Source: Anthopleura xanthogrammica
Taxonomy: Eukaryota > Cnidaria > Anthozoa > Actiniaria > Actiniidae
Length of the DNA: 64,000 nucleotides
Reading direction: 5' to 3'
NCBI GenBank assembly: GCA_964019055.1
Contig: OZ025209.1
Coordinates: 9,797,741-9,861,740, forward strand
Under the pieces are notes generated by a model. That model was not told the DNA's origin and did not search any database. It worked only from the letters and a program-made list of their open reading frames with translations. Of this stretch, positions 58,601 to 64,000 are shown piece after piece. The position numbers were made by a program, and so were the translations under genes. The first letter of the stretch is position 1. Every line of letters begins with the position of its first letter.

Positions 58601-60746
58601 CTTTTCATCTTGCTTCAATGGAAAGGCCCAGCTACCTTTCAATTGCAAGATGGCACAGGGAACTGTGAAGGGGACTATTGTCTGTAACAGTCTTCAGACT
58701 GCATAACTTCTATTGAATTTTTATATTTTTTCCCACAAACGACAGGTCTGGGAGGTTTTGCACTGATGCATTTTTATATCTCACTATAATAGTATATTCT
58801 GTTCCTTCATTTCTTGTTTTCTGATCCTTTTGGTCCACATTCTTAAAAGAAAGAAAACAAGCTAGCTATCTTCCAGACAACGTGCTTTAGAAAATATACT
58901 ACTTGCTATAACTTAGTGATTTATGATGTTCTTTTATCCTTAGTACCTATTCTGATTCTTCCTTTTATTTCAAAAATTCATGAATGATTCCTAAAGCAAT
59001 CAATTTTGCCCTATGGTGAACTCATGGATACTCAAGCAGTGCACTGTTCAGAGATTGAGTTCCCTGTGCCCTCCCTGTACATGTTGACATGACAAGACAT
59101 TACAGTATTTACCTAAACCAATCAATTTTGCCCTATGGTGAACTCATGGATACTCAAGCAGTCCACTGTTCAGAGATTGAGTTCCCTGTGCCCTCCCTGT
59201 ACATGTTGACATGACAAGACATTACAGTATTTACCTACGAAGTCACTTTTTAAAAATGCTCAATCTAACTTTTAGCTTGTAGAATGGGCTATTGACCTTA
59301 TATTTTCCTCCCAGCTTCTACTTTGTTTATTTACTTTGTTATTTTTTAGTTTCGAAGCAAAATCTTAAATGAATTGATTGTTTAAAATCACTTTGGAGTT
59401 TATGAAAGATCACTGGCAGACTACATTAAGCTTCATTAGATTTGTCGTTTGCTTGTAGTTTCTCTATGGAGAATAACCTCTAAAAAAGCAAAGTCAGGCT
59501 CTTGGTTTTTGTGTTCCTGAAGGATGCACTTGGCTAGCAATCTTGAAGCGGTTCAATAAACTTGCAGATCATGTTTTATCAGGGTTTTTTAGACGGATAT
59601 TCAAAGCATGCCCACTCACCTCACAAGTTTGCTTAAAACATATATCTTTTTTACTTTAAGGTTGTGATGAAGTTCAAGTGAGGCACAAGCAAGGTACATG
59701 TCTAGTCAGTCACAACTTTCACAATTATTGCTTACTAATGACATGCTTTTAGATCCATGATCTAACTCGAGCACTACAAACAATCGAAAGGCAAGCTTGT
59801 TGTTGCAATGTCCAACAGGCTGAGGAGTAGTAGGGTGACAAGCAAAATGCAAAACTGCAATACTGTTTCTTTGCGAAAAAATCCTATGAAAAGCCTGAGC
59901 CTGACCATAACAAATACAGGCAACCCAGTTTACGCTCTTAGAGCGTCTTGTTGTTCAAATTTGTTCCATGTAGATAATAGCGATTAACAGGAGGATGTGG
60001 GGAACCCATGGCTGCTCCTTCTATCAGTTCTTAAAAATTCATAAATAATTTCTAAGCCTCCAATAGACCTTTTTACAGATACGAATAAGAAACTAGTGAA
60101 TGTACCTTTATACCGGATAAAGTCATCTGTATTACTTATTGAAGTGACCTTTATATATTTATAAAACTCATGAATAATTAATGAGGAAAACACAATAGAA
60201 ATCATTGTCCGTGGAGGAGGTTGTATATCTGATACAAAATCGTCCTGATTTGCATAAACTTTAACTCCAATTTTCTCAGCCAAATTCAATTTTATCTTTA
60301 AAATTTTAGTAGACCATGAATGTATACACCTAGACGTTTCATAAGTAATATACAATATTCGTGTCCGCGTTGTATCAGATATACAATCACTCGCCTTCGG
60401 CTTGTGGTTGTATATATGATACAACACGGCCACCCATATTGTATATATTACAAAGACACCTGTGTCTTTATATAAAGAATAGTAACAACTAAAGGATAAG
60501 TTTATCAAAGATAAAGGTGCATCCAAGTTTAGATGAAGACTTAGAGCCTCATCAAGGTCAGTCTCACATACGATCACCGAATACGCATAAAAATCACGTC
60601 GGCAAGCGTCCCTGTTTTGGCCTTAGCATACTATCTTAATAGACAAAATGAATAATAATCAATATTAATCAAAAATACTTGATAATGACAATGATATGAT
60701 TGACACATTTGTTTTTGCAGGAAAGGTACATTATTACGGTGTGTGA
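52655..60746 (+). CDS. Unrecognised Lys/Ser/Asn-rich protein, six exons, 558 aa
   Basis: Exons: 52655-52810, 54966-55599, 56744-57436, 58288-58422, 59661-59693, 60721-60746 (TGA). All junctions are GT-AG and in phase (1677 nt). Residues 1-80 look helical and amphipathic (LRADEIEKFLEIYDSIPESI, IDQIKEMARQLAAL). Then come basic low-complexity runs (KKKLKKKKKNK; RRSNRKKKKEL), a PPFGFPLSASKLIQSAVGLL motif, EDEGGWQSQARR, and near the end an acidic/Ser stretch followed by YEFDLKAAVNFLIKG. The final HYYGV ends the protein. The 33-nt exon 5 is phase-neutral and could be skipped. Basic tracts suggest a nuclear or RNA-associated role, but that is inference; I cannot name the family. A poly(A) hexamer AATAAA is at 60841. 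Confidence 0.75.
52811..54271. other. Intron 1 of the unrecognised gene
   Basis: AT-rich, no exons or strong repeats seen before the transposon at 54272. Confidence 0.5.
54272..54939. mobile_element. hAT-type MITE, 668 bp, with 8-bp target duplication
   Basis: Inverted ends AGGGATGGACCATTAGATAG (54272) and its mirror ending at 54939 match over about 36 bp with three mismatches, including G7/C7 runs. The 8-bp TATACATT stands directly outside both ends (54264-54271 and 54940-54947), the duplication length of hAT transposases. Interior blocks are shared with the 15349-16014 element. Its right end is 26 bp from the exon 2 acceptor junction of the surrounding gene. Confidence 0.9.
55600..56743. 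other. Intron 2 of the unrecognised gene
   Basis: Contains palindromic family A copy 2 (56184-56560) and an inverted pair at about 55655-55860 with arms around TTCGAACCGCGAAGACTTCAAG. No other gene was seen. Confidence 0.5.
56184..56560. repeat. Palindromic MITE family A, copy 2
   Basis: Same orientation and block order as 38134-38453 (AACAATTATTGGATGAAGTT, TTTACAATATG, AATAATTGTTTTATTATACA, AAAATGTATAATAA), with about 60 bp of extra sequence around 56380-56440. More diverged than element B. Confidence 0.8.
58463..58683. mobile_element. Full-length fold-back MITE containing the 75-bp hairpin (copy C)
   Basis: Left end ATAGTCTCCTTCACGGTTCT and right end AACTGTGAAGGGGACTATTG are inverted. Pairing continues inwards through GCCCGGCCTTTGTATTGAAG / CTTCAATGGAAAGGCCC to the hairpin at 58532-58606, so the whole 221 bp is one palindrome. 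It shows that copies A and B are cores of the same element; copy A also keeps the left flank (25507-25573). Lies in intron 4 of the surrounding gene. Confidence 0.85.
58992..59235. repeat. Two-copy tandem duplication, 121-bp period
   Basis: CAATCAATTTTGCCCTATGG occurs at 58998 and again at 59119, and the following 100 bp agree with about two differences. A young local duplication in intron 4. Confidence 0.9.
60159..60451. repeat. Dispersed element B, copy 2 (inverted)
   Basis: Reverse complement of 39131-39425 with only a few base differences over about 293 bp. Located in intron 5 of the unrecognised gene. Confidence 0.88.
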
Positions 60747-60840
60747 CACCAGAAAGAAACAAGTCCAAAGAAAACAAGATGTTTAGGTGCCGGTATAGAT
60801 TGGACCAAAAAAGGAGAACCTGCTGCTGAAGTAGCTAATG

Positions 60841-60846
60841 AATAAA
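60841..60846 (+). terminator. Candidate poly(A) signal of the unrecognised gene
   Basis: AATAAA 94 bp after the stop codon; distance suits a short 3' UTR. Confidence 0.45.
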
Positions 60847-61729
60847 AAGGCAGAAACAAATGTGTGAACTTGATCATTTATTTCAAGCAAACTGGTTAAT
60901 GATGTTTTTTAATCTGCCTTATTTATATTGATATTTCTGAAAGACGTGTAGTTTAAGCAAAACTGGTTATTACCACCAGGGTGGGGTATGGAGGCTCAAA
61001 ATCTTCAGGTCTATTTTGATATTTTCTTGCAAGTCCCTTGGTAAGGGAGTCCTGAAATCATTCTTTCTTAGTAGAGATTTTCTGGGACTGACCGTTTGAG
61101 GGCGACCCTAAAACGTGAACCCTCGGAAAATACCCTCAGATCCAAATCAAATTTTATGGAACAATATTACTAACAGTGGGTAGAAGTAACCTTCATGGTG
61201 TACATTAATCTGTTTAACAAAAATGGAGCGTCATTCTAGTTCTAATAAAACGATTTTATGCCACTCTTAGCGTCGTGTCTAGCTAGGCCTCCTGCCTCAG
61301 GCAATGGCAGAAATCTGAGGGGGGGAGTGGGTGTTAGACGCTCACCGCTCACTATGCAAAATGAAACCAGAGGACTTGGAAAAAGGTTATCCCAGAGGAG
61401 GTTAGGTCGGGGGTATGTTCCCAGAGAAATTCTTAAAATATAGTTTCCATAAAATGTCATTTCCGGCGTTTTTGGGATACAGTGTATTTTGGACAAAAAT
61501 GGGTATTTTGGTCCATTTTTAAACAATATTTTAAAACCCTTGGGTCCCCTTGCCCTCGCTTTGAGACGCGTTTCACTGAGAACATTCCAAACAAATACTT
61601 GTTCAAGATGATGTGTATTTTTACTTCGCCATACCAGACTGGAGTATTGTACTCATTCATGATCAGCATTAAATTCACGCCGTGTTACCGGGTTTTTTTC
61701 TGGGAGTACTAACTCTTCCCTCCTAGCGT

Positions 61730-61793
61730 GCGTGCAGACCGACTTTAATTCTGGTTAAGACGTCTTAACCAGAGTTAAAGTCGGGCTGCACGC
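61730..61793. repeat. Near-perfect 64-bp palindrome
   Basis: GCGTGCAGACCGACTTTAAT is mirrored by ATTAAAGTCGG-like sequence and CTGCACGC. The centre CTGGTTAAGACGTCTTAACC is a perfect palindrome with no loop. Confidence 0.88.
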
Positions 61794-61841
61794 AGGCTAT
61801 TCCCTAGGTCTTGCCACACAAGAGGTTTTTCGCTGTTCCTG

Positions 61842-61916
61842 TAGTCTCCCGCGCAGCTGTTTTTAGGAAGGAGCGTTGCGTGACGACCCTAAAAACGGCT
61901 GCGGGGGAGACTACTG
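61842..61916. repeat. 75-bp hairpin
   Basis: GTAGTCTCCCGCGCAGCTGT plus TTTTAGG pairs with CCTAAAAACGGCTGCGGGGG plus AGACTAC, few mismatches, about 24-bp loop. It follows the 64-bp palindrome by 48 bp. Confidence 0.8.
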
Positions 61917-63462
61917 TTCTTGTTGCCTGTGAAAAGGCTCGGGGGACTGGGGAGGGGGAATGGAGAGGGAGAGGGTAAAAGAAGATGACGAACAAATTAA
62001 AAATCGCGAGCTTGAATTCATTTATGGAAGTTTGCTATCGAACAACTTGATAAAAGAGAAGAGTGAGTAATGTGATCGTCAGGATGAGTGTAGTCTTGAG
62101 AAAGACTGTTGGTGGTGGCATAGTTAATAGAGGGGGCACTGGAGTCTCCCCTCTTTTAACTATTTTGGTGGTGACTAACGTATCGACAACCTGAGCGGAA
62201 GTCGTCTAATTCTTCAGAGTCCAGTGAAAAAATGAAAGACAGCCAAAGCTAATATTGGAAGAGTCTGTCTCTGTTCTTCGTGCTCTTGTCTTGTCTTCTC
62301 TTTTTCCGCGCGCTTTTTTCACATCTCCCCACCCCCGTTCCAGCCTCCAGCCCAGGTTAAGTCCGCTGACCAACAAATCCGGAAACACAACACTGGGCTC
62401 GGAATTTGCTTCGGTGTCTACGTCGGTCGGATATTTCCAGTATTTTAAGCAAGAATTTCACAGGTAAAAATGCATTGTAGCAACTAATAGATAATTGAGC
62501 ACTGGGGGTTTCTCTCAGTCTGCATTAGAAAATAGTTTTTAGTGGCTTTCCAGTTTTTTGGCCGACCAACTGATCAGTTCGGTTCAGTTCTTGCACGTGA
62601 CGTGGTTCTTGGTGTAAGAATCCCGAATTTTTTTTTGACTTATGGTTGCTCAAAACATAAACTCTGGCAAATCAAAATTGAACATGTGCCCCTGGGTTAG
62701 GAGTATGATCACTTAGAAAAGCATATTTTGTAGTAAATTTGTGACAACTTTTTCCCTTGCTTCCCCACCCTGGGGCATCTTTAATTTTTCTATGTTTTTT
62801 GTCAAATCAATACCCCTTGCCCTTAAATACCCCACCACAACCACCTCGAGCTCACGGGACTTACATTGATAGCTGCATTAGATAGTATGAGTGCTCTGAT
62901 TGGCAGAGAACTGTGCTTTATTAACCATCTGCGTGCAGCAAACTTTGCAAAGTGTAAGAAAACAGCATTGAAAACTACAAAAAATTATAAGTTATAGACC
63001 TTATTCAATATCGGTTGCTGCTAAATTATTTGAATAAAGGAAAAACTTAATGAAATAATTTTGAAATTTTTTAAATCCAGAAAATATTTTGTCTTCACAG
63101 GATTTAGGAAAGTGATTTCAGTGATTTAGGAAAGTTCTGCAAAGTTTCAAAGAGTAGAGATAAATGTTTGCAGAGTTATAAGCATTTTAAATGTGCCAAA
63201 AACATGAAAACAAGGCTGGTTTGGCCATGGCTGTATTATACACACAAAAATCCTTTTCAATTAATTTTAACCGCTGTGAATTCCCTATACTAGTATTCAT
63301 GCTAGAGCACTCAAATTTTGCTGAGATACTAATCTTAGTATATGCTTTGTAATGCTGGCTGTTATGACTTTAGCAGCTGAGTGGAAAGCAGTGAAAAGCA
63401 GTACTAGTATAGTATTCCTGATTTATAGGTTTTTGCAAAAGGTCTATACAAAGCACAGCAAA

Positions 63463-64000
63463 ATGAAGACTGTATTCGGAACCATGGAATTTGGTCGCCA
63501 AACAGACTCTAATCAGGTGGGTATTACCAACAGTTGTATATAGATTACCAGTAAATACTGGTAGAGGAGTTTTCATATGATTTTTTCATAAATTTTTGAT
63601 TGTTACAGTAAAGGTATTGATTGACATTAACAGCTCGTTACAAGACAATTTGACAAGAGATGAATTAAGATGACACATCAATCACCTTTACCGATGAAAG
63701 AAAGACAAGCACACAACACTCTAATATATATATTTTCTGCCATATTTGTTTTGTTTTGCCCCCGGATACCCCATGATGCCTTACCCTACCCTTCAAGATG
63801 GCCACCATATTACATCAGTAATTGCAACTATTTTGTACTACTTATAGTGCTAAATATAAACTTAGTACTCTTTCGCAGATTAAGTGTGTGATTTATCATG
63901 ACCATTGATGTTTATTTATTTCTGTATTTAATAATAGGCTAATGAAATGGTGAAAATGTGCATGAATTCTGATTGCTGTGAATTTGATACTGCATTTATG
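63463..64000 (+). CDS. AKR7-type aldo-keto reductase, 5' end only (runs off window)
   Basis: Two exons: 63463-63516 (MKTVFGTMEFGRQTDSNQ, donor GTGGGT) and 63938-64000 (acceptor TAATAG, phase 0). The joined product aligns without gaps to the start of AKR7A aldehyde reductases: the TMExGR motif of the first barrel strand, then FDTAFM, where Asp is the first residue of the catalytic tetrad and the catalytic Tyr should follow just beyond the edge. AKR7 enzymes are cytosolic NADPH-dependent reductases of aldehydes such as succinic semialdehyde. The start is the first ATG in frame and gives the usual short N-terminus. Confidence 0.85.

Larger units (their letters stand above)
60847..63441. other. 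Intergenic stretch before the AKR7-like gene
   Basis: Holds two hairpins (listed separately). A GC-rich pyrimidine-rich stretch at about 62255-62463 ends TTCACAG before GTAAAAATG, so it could be an untranslated first exon of the AKR7-like gene, spliced to an acceptor near 63441 (TTTTTGCAAAAG). That link is speculative. Confidence 0.35.

Noticed and set aside
59984..60577. 197-codon minus-strand frame sharing 94 residues with a frame at 39149
   Set aside because: The shared part is the dispersed element B. Protein similarity merely reflects near-identical DNA; no domain or codon pattern supports coding.

Overview
This 64 kb window is animal nuclear DNA: intron-rich, AT-rich, and full of short palindromic transposon relics, microsatellites and worn non-LTR retrotransposon fragments. 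Protein family content and repeat style suggest a cnidarian, most likely an anthozoan such as a stony coral. That is inference; no sequence here fixes the species.

Left third (1-21 kb). There are two degraded retrotransposon fragments at 1-2560. A reconstructed minus-strand gene (about 3.4-14.2 kb) has a signal peptide and a cysteine pattern like the MANSC/MANEC domain. The rest is repeats: a 50-bp-period minisatellite at 14.5-15.3 kb split by a 666-bp transposon, TTAA-bounded elements, and fold-back repeats. One orphan candidate exon lies at 17.85 kb.

Middle (21-52.3 kb). One gene dominates: SART3, the U6 snRNP recycling factor, on the minus strand. I assembled 27 coding exons from 52340 down to 21026. 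Splice sites are intact, all phases agree, and the total is 2676 nt (891 aa plus stop). It encodes an acidic N-terminus, a HAT-repeat array, a basic linker, two RRMs and the conserved C-terminal tail. Its 11-kb intron 23, between RRM1 and RRM2, carries an intact intronless rhodopsin-type GPCR gene on the opposite strand, preceded by a large imperfect inverted repeat. Its last intron holds an internally deleted LINE-1-type element.

Right part (52.3-64 kb). A gene I do not recognise starts 314 bp from the SART3 start codon, head to head, so the two probably share a promoter. I assembled six exons (558 aa) for a Lys/Ser/Asn-rich protein. At the window edge an AKR7-type aldo-keto reductase gene begins and runs off the end.

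The two head-to-head genes may be co-expressed housekeeping genes; the GPCR is an independent passenger. No operon, CRISPR array, rRNA or tRNA gene was found. The most unusual structures are the nested GPCR with its flanking palindrome, a GC-AG intron in SART3, matching RRM exon architecture within SART3, and several transposons whose target-site duplications can be read directly.
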